Below are positions 1 through 8,135 of a stretch of 64,000 nt of DNA, piece after piece. This DNA comes from Paenibacillus sp. cl123. GTDB taxonomy: Bacteria; Bacillota; Bacilli; Paenibacillales; NBRC-103111. The position numbers were made by a program, and so were the translations under genes. The notes under the pieces were generated by a model. The model had not been told where the DNA came from and made no database searches. It was given only the letters and a program-made list of their open reading frames with translations. The number at the start of each line of letters is the position of its first letter. The stretch's first letter is position 1. The DNA is taken from NCBI RefSeq assembly GCF_900101595.1, contig NZ_FMYY01000001.1, forward strand, positions 244,735 to 308,734. The letters run 5' to 3'.

Positions 1-1804
1 CCCGGATGAACCGGGCGTTGCCGAAGCGGCGCACAATGACTGTGTCGCCTGCCCGGAAGCCGGAAGCGTCCTTGACCCGGAACGACCGGGCGCCCGCAGG
101 CACATACAGATCGGCTACCGGCGTGGCCGAGGACGTATCTACAGTCAGGGCTGCGCTGCCGCCGATCTCGAGCAGGTTGCGGGCGACGGCGCCGGTCGCA
201 TACAGCAGCGTGCCGTCTTCGCCTTGTCCTTCGCCGCGCAGCACGACCCCGCTGGCCGTGATGGTCAGCTTGCCGCCGATCTCGTAGCGGCCCTTCTTCA
301 GCAGCACCGCTCCGCGGAAGCCGTCAGCCGAAAGCGGTAGCTTGGAGACCTGGTCGACGGCGGCTTGGATGCGAGCGGTATCGTCGCCTTCTCCCGGCTC
401 TACGGCTATGCGGGCCTGCACGTCCGGCAGCTTCACGCCGCCGCCCTTGTAGCCGGCATGGGAGAAGTCCAGCACGCGATTGCCTTTGTAATCCGGCACA
501 TAAGCGAGCTTGCCGTCCTCGCCGAGGTAAGCTACCGAGCTTTGGCCGGACGGAATGCCTGCCGGAGGGAGGACCGTGAAGTAGAAGCTGTCGTAAACAT
601 CCCCCTCTCCGTCGGGGGTCAAGGTCAGCCTCAGCTCATACGAGCCTGGCTCGGCCGCCGTACCTTCCAGGCTCAGCGACCTGCTCTCTCCCTTGCTCCA
701 GACGCCGCCCGGCACTTGCAGCACAGGCGTTCCGTCCCGCAGCAGCACGCCGTGTACCTGCAGCGCCACATTGGCCTGCACGGTTACAGCCGGATAGGCG
801 TCGCCGGGAGCGAGCAACGCCGGCTGTCCGATCTCGGCCTTCATCGTCGGATGAGAGAGGCTGGTGTTCGCGATCAGCGCTTCGGCCAGCAGGTCCGCCG
901 CGTCCGTCACCACGATCCACAGATCGGGGGTCAGCAGCTTTCGGCCGTCCTCCATCGCGACCTCGGCGTACACCCGGCTTGCGCCGGCGGCCAGCGCCTG
1001 CACGCTTCCCGACGCGTCGATGGCGACATTTTTGGCCGAAGAAGTCAGCTGGCGCAGTATGCCCCCCATATCGATCTCGCCGCCGCTTGTGCGCCTGCCC
1101 TTGAGCGTCAGCTTGGCCAAGCCGTCCTTGGGCAGCCGGATCTCTTCGTTGAGGGTATAAGGCCGTCCGGCTTCATCCGTGAAGTAGATCGCCTCCAGAT
1201 CGGCCGGAGGGGGCGTCTCCGTGGAAGTATGACGGTAGATGCCCAGCTCGAACAAATTCAGATTCAAATCCCGTGACAGCATAAACTCCACCTTCACATA
1301 ACGTGCCGCAACCTCTTGGTCCAGCAGCAGCAATTCGTCCTTATTGGACGGTTTTTTGGCCAATGCCGGCGTCCAGCCGGTCTTGTCGTCCGATACATAC
1401 ACGCGGATGCTGCTCAGATTGTCGACGCGGTTCAGATGAACATCGACAGCGTTGAAGGTCCGCTTCTCTCCGAGGTCAACCGACCACCAGACGTTCAGGT
1501 CCGTCCTATCCGCGCCGGCAGGCTGCCACCAGGTGCCGGTGGCATCGGTGTCATTGGCTTTGCCGGGCTCGCGGGATGACGTGGAGGAGCTGGCCTCAGC
1601 GGGCCGGTTCAAAGCCAGGTTGAGCGGCGGCTCCGCAGCCGCAGTCGCAGCCGCATCCGTCTGGCCGGAAGCGGCTGCCACCACTGCAGGGGCGGGCGCA
1701 GCTGCTTGTACGGCGGGGGGCATAGCCGTGTGGCCCGATGTGCCCAGCGCTAGGACGATCGTGCCTATGGCAGCGCGTTTGACCCATCGTCTTGATTTGT
1801 CCAT
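1..1804 (-). CDS. Secreted discoidin (F5/8C) and beta-helix protein, 3' end outside window
   Basis: Reading leftward from an ATG at 1804 (SD GGAAAGGTG), the frame stays open to the window edge, giving at least 600 residues. It begins with a basic start and hydrophobic stretch ending at VQAAA, a Sec signal peptide. An Ala-rich linker follows, then an F5/8 type C (discoidin) carbohydrate-binding domain at about residues 60-195 (LALNRPAEASS, WWSVDLGEKRTFNAVDV, ARYVKVEF). Ig-like segments come next. From about residue 430 the sequence has the look of a right-handed beta-helix of the pectate-lyase type (DDTARIQAAVDQV, GVVLRGEGQGEDGTLLY). It is probably an extracellular polysaccharide lyase or hydrolase, but the C-terminal half is missing so the enzyme class is open. 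It is divergent from an SGNH esterase and sugar permeases, which fits plant-polysaccharide use. Confidence 0.75.
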   Translation of the reverse strand, partial: MDKSRRWVKRAAIGTIVLALGTSGHTAMPPAVQAAAPAPAVVAAASGQTDAAATAAAEPPLNLALNRPAEASSSTSSREPGKANDTDATGTWWQPAGADRTDLNVWWSVDLGEKRTFNAVDVHLNRVDNLSSIRVYVSDDKTGWTPALAKKPSNKDELLLLDQEVAARYVKVEFMLSRDLNLNLFELGIYRHTSTETPPPADLEAIYFTDEAGRPYTLNEEIRLPKDGLAKLTLKGRRTSGGEIDMGGILRQLTSSAKNVAIDASGSVQALAAGASRVYAEVAMEDGRKLLTPDLWIVVTDAADLLAEALIANTSLSHPTMKAEIGQPALLAPGDAYPAVTVQANVALQVHGVLLRDGTPVLQVPGGVWSKGESRSLSLEGTAAEPGSYELRLTLTPDGEGDVYDSFYFTVLPPAGIPSGQSSVAYLGEDGKLAYVPDYKGNRVLDFSHAGYKGGGVKLPDVQARIAVEPGEGDDTARIQAAVDQVSKLPLSADGFRGAVLLKKGRYEIGGKLTITASGVVLRGEGQGEDGTLLYATGAVARNLLEIGGSAALTVDTSSATPVADLYVPAGARSFRVKDASGFRAGDTVIVRRFGNARFIR

Positions 1805-2079
1805 ATTGCCATCACCTTTCCGTTTCGGTATTGTACGGCCAATTGTTTGAAACCGGTTTCATCTTAACAAATGAAATCTGTACCCAAATAGGTAAAATTT
1901 TACGCTTGGCCTGTGTAAAATTGCGAAAAGCTGTGAAGACCTGTTGTTTTCGGCGGCTTTTTCTCTATTACGGCCTTCGCGCTCCGCGGCAAGTCTTGCT
2001 AGAATGAGAAAGTCGCATAAGCGTAAGCGCGCTGAGGATTTGCCGACAATTCAGAGGAGAGCCGGAGGGGTTCAGAGGT

Positions 2080-2718
2080 ATGGCTACAATGCCGATCAAG
2101 CAGGGAGAGGTTGTGCTGTTCATCGGGGACAGCATTACGGACGCAGGAAGAAACAGAGAGAGTTCGGCCCATATGGGCAGCGGGTATGCCCTGATGGCAG
2201 CGGGGGCGTTCGGGGCGCGGTATCCGGAGCTGGGCGTCACCTTCTACAACCGGGGAATCAGCGGCAACCGCGTCAAGGATCTGGTCGGGCGCTGGCAGGA
2301 GGATTGCATCGATCTGAAGCCGGACTGGGTATCGATCTATATCGGCATCAACGATGTGTGGAGAAGATTCGACAGAAACGATCCGACAAGCGTCGAAGAG
2401 TTTGCCGAAGGCTACCGGTCGCTGCTGGAGCGGACGAAACGCGAGCTAGACGCAGGCCTCGTGCTGATCGAGCCTTTCGTGCTGCCGGTCCCCGAGGACC
2501 GCAAGCAGTGGCGCGAAGACCTGGAGCTGAAAATCCGCGTCGTCCGCGAGCTGGCTGTAGAGTTCGGGGCGCGTTACGTGGCGCTGGACGGCCTGTTCGC
2601 CGAAGCGGCGACCGAAGCGCCGGCTGCCTTCTGGGCGCCCGACGGCGTCCATCCGTCGCCGGCCGGACATGCGCGCATCGCGGAAGCATGGCTGCGCGTC
2701 ATGGGCGCGAACGGCTAA
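2080..2718 (+). CDS. SGNH/GDSL-family hydrolase (carbohydrate esterase-like)
   Basis: A 212-residue cytoplasmic protein with no signal peptide. All SGNH blocks are visible: FIGDSITDAGR near the N-terminus (block I, catalytic Ser), YNRGISGNRVKDL (block II Gly), IGINDVWRRF (block III Asn) and APDGVHPSPAGH near the C-terminus (block V Asp and His). This arrangement resembles rhamnogalacturonan acetylesterases and sugar-ester deacetylases. GGAGGGG precedes the ATG at 2080; an alternative start is Met4. Upstream is the divergent beta-helix protein and downstream are sugar permeases, so deacetylation of imported oligosaccharides is the best guess. The stop codon is immediately followed by a dispersed palindromic repeat. 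Confidence 0.85.
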   Translation: MATMPIKQGEVVLFIGDSITDAGRNRESSAHMGSGYALMAAGAFGARYPELGVTFYNRGISGNRVKDLVGRWQEDCIDLKPDWVSIYIGINDVWRRFDRNDPTSVEEFAEGYRSLLERTKRELDAGLVLIEPFVLPVPEDRKQWREDLELKIRVVRELAVEFGARYVALDGLFAEAATEAPAAFWAPDGVHPSPAGHARIAEAWLRVMGANG

Positions 2719-2890
2719 AAGTCCGGTGAATAAGAGGCCGGAGAGCCGATGGGGAGTTGAAACAGCGATAGCGGTCGCCTTTGTAGCCGGATTTTCCCCG
2801 AACAGGGGATCAACAATCAAAAAATCTGGCTACAACAGCGGGTGGAAACCCGATCGGCCGCAGGCCGCGCATTGTTCACCTGACTTTTAA
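2717..2890 (+). repeat. Dispersed structured repeat, copy 1 (with nested extra hairpin)
   Basis: First of three related intergenic elements (others at 22043-22146 and 33613-33713). It opens AAGTCCGGTGAATAAGAGG and closes with the near-complement TTGTTCACCTGACTT. Inner arms GCCGAT and ATCGGC and two GGCC blocks also pair. The shared core GGGGAGTTGAAA follows the left arm. This copy carries about 70 bp more than the others in its centre, and that insert is itself a hairpin (TTGTAGCCGGATTTT pairing with AAAAAATCTGGCTACAA). It starts at the stop codon of the SGNH gene, so it is probably transcribed as its 3' UTR. Confidence 0.8.
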
Positions 2891-3017
2891 GCCGCGCTGT
2901 GGCAAGCGGCGGCTTTACCTGCTTCCTCAAGGCGGACAAGCCTGGAGAATTTGATATCCGAATCGTAAGAAAACACAGTTCGGATGCAAGTTTCCCCATG
3001 GCTGGTCCGTCTTTTGC

Positions 3018-3045
3018 GTTGTAAGCTAGGAGCAGAACTTACGAC
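3018..3045 (+). promoter_or_regulatory. Inverted repeat just upstream of the permease SD
   Basis: GTTGTAAG and CTTACGAC are complementary (one G-T pair), separated by 12 nt, and end a few bases before the AAGGAGG of the next gene. It could be an operator or a stem affecting translation. The 2891-3061 stretch holds no gene I can support. A weaker pair, ATCCGAA and TTCGGAT, lies near 2954-2987. Confidence 0.3.
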
Positions 3046-3061
3046 ACAAGGAGGAAAGCCA

Positions 3062-4021
3062 ATGCCCGCCAATCTGCAGCATGCTACCCGAAGCGCGGTC
3101 AAGTCATCGTCGCGGGCCAGCGAAGTCTGGCGTTTGATGAGGAAGTACCCCGCGATTTACCTCATCTCGATACCCGGAATTTTATATTTTCTGGTATTCA
3201 AATATATTCCATTGTTCGGCTCGATCATGGCCTTTCAGAATTACAATATTTTCAAAGGCATCGCCGGCAGTCCATGGGTCGGACTGGAGCATTTCAAGCG
3301 AATGTTCGCGTATGAGGAATTTACCAACATTTTGATGAATACGATTCTGATCGGCTTGTACGATATTGTATTCGCCTTTCCAGTGCCGATCCTTCTGGCG
3401 CTGCTGCTCAACGAGATGCGTCTGGCCTTGTACAAGCGGGTCGTGCAAACCGTCGTCTATGTGCCGCACTTTCTCTCCTGGGTCATCATCGGGGGGATCG
3501 CCGTCGGTATTTTGTCGCCGACGACAGGCGTGGTCAACCATATCTTGAATCTCTTCGGGATCGAGTCCATCTACTTCCTCGGGGAAGATTCCTACATCCG
3601 TACCATATTGGTCAGCGCAGGCATCTGGAAGGACAGCGGCTGGGGCACGATCGTTTATTTGGCCGCCTTGGCCGGGATCAACCCGGAGCTGTACGAGGCC
3701 GCCAGGATGGACGGCGCGAATCGCCTGCGGCAGACGTTATCCGTCACGGTTCCTTGCATTCTGCCGACAATCGTGATCCTGTTCCTGCTGAACATCGGTC
3801 ATTTCCTCGACTTCGGCTTCGAGCGCGTTTATGTGTTTTTGAACTCGCTGAACTCGGTCAACGGGGATATTCTGGACACTTATATATACCGGGCCGGTCT
3901 GCAGGAGCGGCAGTACAGCTATACGACGGCGATCGGACTGTTCAAGTCCGTGGTCGGGCTTATTCTGATCGTCATCGGCAACACGCTCAGCCGCCGCGTG
4001 ACCGATCAAGGTCTTTATTAG
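3062..4021 (+). CDS. LplB-type carbohydrate ABC transporter permease
   Basis: A 319-residue integral membrane protein of the LplB / polysaccharide ABC permease family (binding-protein-dependent transport inner-membrane component). I chose the ATG at 3062, not an upstream in-frame start, because AAGGAGG sits 8 nt before it. Typical motifs are YPAIYLISIPGILYFLVFKY in the first membrane segment and the cytoplasmic EAA loop (YEAARMDGANRLRQ) that contacts the ATPase. About six membrane segments are visible. It forms a heterodimer with the next gene to import an oligosaccharide. No ATPase gene is adjacent; such importers commonly use a shared MsmX-like ATPase encoded elsewhere. Unusually, no substrate-binding lipoprotein accompanies the pair. 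Confidence 0.9.
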   Translation: MPANLQHATRSAVKSSSRASEVWRLMRKYPAIYLISIPGILYFLVFKYIPLFGSIMAFQNYNIFKGIAGSPWVGLEHFKRMFAYEEFTNILMNTILIGLYDIVFAFPVPILLALLLNEMRLALYKRVVQTVVYVPHFLSWVIIGGIAVGILSPTTGVVNHILNLFGIESIYFLGEDSYIRTILVSAGIWKDSGWGTIVYLAALAGINPELYEAARMDGANRLRQTLSVTVPCILPTIVILFLLNIGHFLDFGFERVYVFLNSLNSVNGDILDTYIYRAGLQERQYSYTTAIGLFKSVVGLILIVIGNTLSRRVTDQGLY

Positions 4022-4042
4022 GCGGAGGCGGTGAGAAGCGAA

Positions 4043-4906
4043 ATGAAAACCCAATCTCATACATGGTTCGATTATCTCAACTATATAGTGATGACTCTGC
4101 TGGCTTGCGCCATGGTATTTCCGGTGCTTCATGTCATCTCCCTGTCGCTCAGCTCCGATGTGGCTATCAACACGCGCAGCGTGTTCCTGTGGCCAGTGGA
4201 TGCGACGATAGCGAATTACCGCATTATTTTGAGCGACATGTCGATCTGGCGCGCTTTCGGAGTGAGCGTGTTCGTCACCTTGGCCGGTACGTTCATTAGT
4301 CTGACGCTGACGTCGATGCTGGCTTATCCACTGTCCAGACCCGAATTTGCCGGCCGCAAATATGTGCTCCTGCTCATTCTGGTCACGATGATTTTCCATG
4401 CGCCGCTTATTCCGAACTATCTGCTGCTGAAAAATCTGCACCTGATCGACAAGATCTGGGTGCTGATCATACCCGGCGCGATCAGCGCCTATAATTTGTT
4501 CGTCATGCGTTCTTTTTTCGTGAACCTGCCCAGTGAGCTGATCGACTGCGGCCGGATGGACGGGGCCGGTGAGCTGCGCATCATGTGGAGCATCGTGCTG
4601 CCTCTCTCCAAGCCGGCGATGGCGACGATGGGCTTGTTCTACGGCGTGTCATTATGGAACGCTTACTCGAACGCCTTGTACTACATCAACACCCGGACGC
4701 TGTACCCGCTGCAGGTGCGGCTGAGGGAGATCGTCATCACCGATCAGTTCGGCTCCTCCGATCAGTTCGAGGTATTCGGCGATATGTCCCCCGAAGGGGT
4801 CAAAATGGCGGTTATCGCATTTTCGGCGCTGCCGATTATGATGGTTTATCCGTTCCTGCAGCGCTTCTTCATCAAGGGCATGCTGATCGGCTCGATCAAA
4901 TCGTGA
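4043..4906 (+). CDS. YtcP-type carbohydrate ABC transporter permease
   Basis: A 287-residue permease of the YtcP/AraQ-like family and partner of the LplB-type protein 21 bp upstream. The start is ambiguous: an ATG at 4043 has GGTGA 8 nt upstream, while an in-frame GTG at 4031 lies too close to its GGAGG. It has six hydrophobic segments, the EAA-type loop (LIDCGRMDGAGELRIM) and the family's ending FFIKGMLIGSIKS. The partner pair, followed by a two-component system, is a common Paenibacillus sugar-uptake arrangement. After the stop a short region contains a strong hairpin before the regulator genes. Confidence 0.88.
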   Translation: MKTQSHTWFDYLNYIVMTLLACAMVFPVLHVISLSLSSDVAINTRSVFLWPVDATIANYRIILSDMSIWRAFGVSVFVTLAGTFISLTLTSMLAYPLSRPEFAGRKYVLLLILVTMIFHAPLIPNYLLLKNLHLIDKIWVLIIPGAISAYNLFVMRSFFVNLPSELIDCGRMDGAGELRIMWSIVLPLSKPAMATMGLFYGVSLWNAYSNALYYINTRTLYPLQVRLREIVITDQFGSSDQFEVFGDMSPEGVKMAVIAFSALPIMMVYPFLQRFFIKGMLIGSIKS

Positions 4907-4989
4907 TGCGGATGAACGATCAGAGCATCGCACCGTCAGCTTGGCGGAGGCATGGCTTGAAAAATGGCAAATAGCAACAACTAACGACC

Positions 4990-5035
4990 GGGCTCCGTCC
5001 ACGGCCGGCGAACAGGCCGGACGAGGACGGAGCCC
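4990..5035 (+). terminator. Strong hairpin between permease and response-regulator genes
   Basis: Perfect 11-bp arms GGGCTCCGTCC and GGACGGAGCCC enclose a further GC-rich inner stem. No T-run follows, so it may be an attenuator or mRNA-stabilising stem and not a classical intrinsic terminator. Confidence 0.45.
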
Positions 5036-5106
5036 TGCTGCACGTTGCCGGGGATTTGCCTGGCATACGGGAGCATAGTAAGATCAAAGCACAGGGAGGC
5101 GTAAGC

Positions 5107-6123
5107 ATGCGATTGTTAGTCGTGGACGATGAACCGATCATCCGTAATGGGCTGCTGAAGATGGCCCAGCAGTATGCGCCCGCGTTCGATATGATCGAAA
5201 CCGCTGCGAACGGGGCGGAGGCAATGGAACGGATCGCCGAGAATGAGCCGGATATCGTCTTGACGGATATCCGTATGCCGAAGGTGGACGGCTTGGAGCT
5301 GTGCCGGTATTTGTATCAGGGCTACAGCCATATCCAGACGGTCGTCATCTCGGGTTTCAATGATTTTGATTATGCCCAGAAATGCTTGTCCTACGGGGTT
5401 AAGCATTATTTATTGAAGCCGGTTATCGCAACGGACTTGCATGAGCTGTTCGACCAGCTGATGAAGGCGCAGCTGCAGGGTTATGTCCCGATGTCCCGCT
5501 ATGTGGAGTGGATCGAGAGGATGGAGGAGCATATCTGGTCGCTCCAGGTTGACGAGATGAGCCGGATGTACGGGCAGTGGCGGGAGCAGTGCGCCCATCT
5601 GAACGCCCAGCAGCTCCGGAGCAGGCAGCATGATGCGATGGAGATGCTGTACAAGCGGTTTCTGGAGAAAAACCGTCCGATCAAGCCGGGAATCAGAGGC
5701 GAGAGCAAGGCGCAGAGCAAGGCGGAGCTGTTCGCCGAGTTCGAGGCCGGCCTGCAGGCGATCGCGGACGGACTGTCCGCCTCGCGCAAAGGGAATTTCA
5801 AGGACCCGATGCAGGAAGCGAAGGCGTATATCGACAGTCACCTGTCGCAGGAAATTACGCTCAAGGAAGTGGCGGAGATGGTCGGCTTGACGCCAACCTA
5901 CTTCAGCGCGCTGTTCAAGAAGCTGACGAACGAGAACTTTGTCAGCTACCGCATCAACCGCCGGATGGAGAAGGCGTGCGAGCTGCTGGCATTTCCTCAT
6001 CTGCGGACGGTCGATGTCGCGGCCGAGGTCGGGTATGACGATTATCCTCATTTCACCAAGACGTTCAAAAAAATCGTCGGCGTCTCCCCGTCGGAATACC
6101 GCGGAACTTTGGGGATCAAATGA
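5107..6123 (+). CDS. YesN-like response regulator (REC + AraC-type HTH)
   Basis: 338 residues. The N-terminal receiver domain shows the acidic pair in LLVVDDEP, the phospho-acceptor Asp in DIVLTDIRMPKVDG and the conserved Lys in YLLKPV. A helical linker follows. The C-terminal AraC/XylS DNA-binding domain is clear (ITLKEVAEMVGLTPTYFSALFKK, then VDVAAEVGYDDYPHFTKTFKKIVGVSPSEYR). The ATG at 5107 is preceded by GGGAGGCG; an earlier in-frame ATG lacks an SD. Its stop overlaps the start of the histidine kinase by 4 nt, so the two are translationally coupled. It probably activates the adjacent sugar-uptake genes. Confidence 0.92.
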   Translation: MRLLVVDDEPIIRNGLLKMAQQYAPAFDMIETAANGAEAMERIAENEPDIVLTDIRMPKVDGLELCRYLYQGYSHIQTVVISGFNDFDYAQKCLSYGVKHYLLKPVIATDLHELFDQLMKAQLQGYVPMSRYVEWIERMEEHIWSLQVDEMSRMYGQWREQCAHLNAQQLRSRQHDAMEMLYKRFLEKNRPIKPGIRGESKAQSKAELFAEFEAGLQAIADGLSASRKGNFKDPMQEAKAYIDSHLSQEITLKEVAEMVGLTPTYFSALFKKLTNENFVSYRINRRMEKACELLAFPHLRTVDVAAEVGYDDYPHFTKTFKKIVGVSPSEYRGTLGIK

Positions 6124-7940
6124 AGCGCGCGGGCTTATACCCCAAGCTGCTGCTGTCCTTTGTCATCGTGATCTTCGTTTCGATGACCGGCGTAGGCGTG
6201 TTCTCCTACTATATGTCTTCCTCCGAGCTCGATAAGCTGATCGAAACCCAGATGTCGCAAATTTCCGGCAATGCCGTTCATCATACCGATATGTATCTGC
6301 AGGCGTACGAACGGTCGATGATATCGCTGCTGTCCAATGTCGAAATGAAGCGGTTCATGGATCTTCCTGCGGATGAGAAGGGATACTTGTATTATGAATA
6401 CCGCAAGCTGATCAAGGAAGGCGGCATCGATTCGGTATTCATCCGCAATCCCGAGGTAGCGGCAGTCTATCTGATCAGCTTCCAGGGCAATGCCATGACC
6501 TTCTATAACGGGACTACAGGCTATTCCTTCACCGAGGAGGAGGTGCGCCAGTATTCCGAATTCTACAGGCAGGCCTCGAAGCCCGACGGCTCCCTGGCGA
6601 TTCTGAATCACAGCCTGCTCCCCGATCCGCAGACCAAAACGCTGACGCTTGTCAGGCAAATTCGCGGATTAAGCTCGCAAAACAACAAGGGTGTGCTGGC
6701 CATCGAGCTGCGTTCGGCCGAGCTCTCGAGCCTGTGGAAGGGGATGGATCTCGGGGATAGCGGGTATTTCTTCATCGCCGATGAAAATGGCGAGATCGTC
6801 TATCATCCGGACCCTGCGAGAATCGGTTCGACGCTTCAGCCCGGATTAAGGGAGCCGGCGCTTCAGGCGGGAGAGAAAGCGTTTATTTTCAAGGAGGGAG
6901 ACGGCGAGCGGATGTACATGAGCCGGCGCTCCTCGTTCGGCGGCTGGCGGCTGGTCATATCGATGCCGTTGGATGAGCTGCTGAAGCCGGTACAGACGAT
7001 CAGGACCTCGACGATCGTGGTCGGAGCGCTTACGCTCGCTTTATCGTTATGGCTGGCCCGCCGTTTCGGCATCTCGATCACCAGACCTATCCAGGAGCTG
7101 AAGGATGCGATGCGGGAGACGGAGAAGGGCAACTGGGCGCTCATCCCCCTGCCTGATCACCGCGATGAGATCGTGGAGCTTCAGAAGCGGTATAATACGA
7201 TGGTAGGGCGGCTTTCGGAGCTGGTGGACAAGGTGTATCAGGCGGAGCTGCGCGATCAGGAGAACCGGCTGGAGCGGCAGAAGGCCGAGTTCCAGTCGCT
7301 GCAGCTGCAGATCAACCCCCATTTTCTGTATAATACGCTCGAGACGATCGTATGTTATGCGTTCGTGCGCGACTCCAAGGAAATATCGGAGATTGTGAAG
7401 GCGCTTGCCTACATGCTCCGCTATTCGGTGCAGACGAATCTGGAGGAAATCACGGTAGCCAATGAGCTTAAGCATGTCATGCTGTATATGGTCGTGCTGA
7501 GGCACCGGATCGAACGGGACTTCGAGGTCGACGTCATCGTCCATCCCGACCTGCTGCTGCACCGGATGGTGCGTCTGACGCTTCAGCCGCTGGTGGAAAA
7601 TGCGTTCCAGCACGCGTTCCCGGACGGGCTCGAGGATTACCATTATATTCGCATCGACGGAGGTGTGGATGAGGAGGTGTTCTGGATCAGCGTCGAGGAT
7701 AACGGGTCGGGCATCGAGCAGGAGCAGCTTGCCGGGCTTCGGGAGAAGCTGAGCGCCAACAGGCTGGCGGATGCGGCTTCCCAGGGCAATACCGGGGGGA
7801 TCGGCGTGGTGAATGTGCATCGCCGCATTCAGATGGTATACGGGGAGCAATACGGCTTGCGCATTGACAGCGAGCCGGACAAGGGCACGAAGATGACGAT
7901 GATCATGCCGCGTCCGGGAGCCGGAGCGTCCCCCGGCTGA
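6120..7940 (+). CDS. YesM-like sensor histidine kinase
   Basis: 606 residues. An N-terminal membrane anchor (PKLLLSFVIVIFVSMTGVGVFSYY) is followed by a large extracytoplasmic sensor domain of the Cache type. A second membrane segment (TIVVGALTLALSLWLA) leads to a HAMP linker, then the His_kinase domain with the phospho-acceptor His in LQINPHFLYNTLE and the ATPase N-box LQPLVENAFQHA. Glycine-rich ATP-lid motifs (VEDNGSGIE, GGIGVVNVHRRI) are intact. It is the cognate kinase of the YesN-like regulator that overlaps it by 4 nt. It probably senses an extracellular sugar, perhaps with a binding protein encoded elsewhere. Confidence 0.93.
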   Translation: MKRAGLYPKLLLSFVIVIFVSMTGVGVFSYYMSSSELDKLIETQMSQISGNAVHHTDMYLQAYERSMISLLSNVEMKRFMDLPADEKGYLYYEYRKLIKEGGIDSVFIRNPEVAAVYLISFQGNAMTFYNGTTGYSFTEEEVRQYSEFYRQASKPDGSLAILNHSLLPDPQTKTLTLVRQIRGLSSQNNKGVLAIELRSAELSSLWKGMDLGDSGYFFIADENGEIVYHPDPARIGSTLQPGLREPALQAGEKAFIFKEGDGERMYMSRRSSFGGWRLVISMPLDELLKPVQTIRTSTIVVGALTLALSLWLARRFGISITRPIQELKDAMRETEKGNWALIPLPDHRDEIVELQKRYNTMVGRLSELVDKVYQAELRDQENRLERQKAEFQSLQLQINPHFLYNTLETIVCYAFVRDSKEISEIVKALAYMLRYSVQTNLEEITVANELKHVMLYMVVLRHRIERDFEVDVIVHPDLLLHRMVRLTLQPLVENAFQHAFPDGLEDYHYIRIDGGVDEEVFWISVEDNGSGIEQEQLAGLREKLSANRLADAASQGNTGGIGVVNVHRRIQMVYGEQYGLRIDSEPDKGTKMTMIMPRPGAGASPG

Positions 7941-8135
7941 TCTTGGGACGCTGTTCTTGTCCGATTTCGCCGGAAGCGCGAAAATCCGCTCCGAGGCGGG
8001 AAATTGAACTCGACTTAGGTCCAGGTCCAAAACAGTTCGCGGGTCCGTACTTTCTTGGCGTATAAAGCGGTAATTTATATAGAGAGCATCACCGCACCGG
8101 CCGAGCAAAGCGTAGAACTGAAAGAGGGGCTTCCG

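Noticed and set aside
365-1276. Long plus-strand open frame at the left edge
   Set aside because: It is the antisense of the secreted discoidin/beta-helix gene, whose minus-strand product has a signal peptide and coherent domains. The plus-strand frame shows no recognisable motif and has no SD.
4031-4042. GTG at 4031 as the YtcP-type permease start
   Set aside because: GGAGG is only 2 nt from the GTG; the ATG at 4043 has a better-spaced GGTGA. Left as an alternative.
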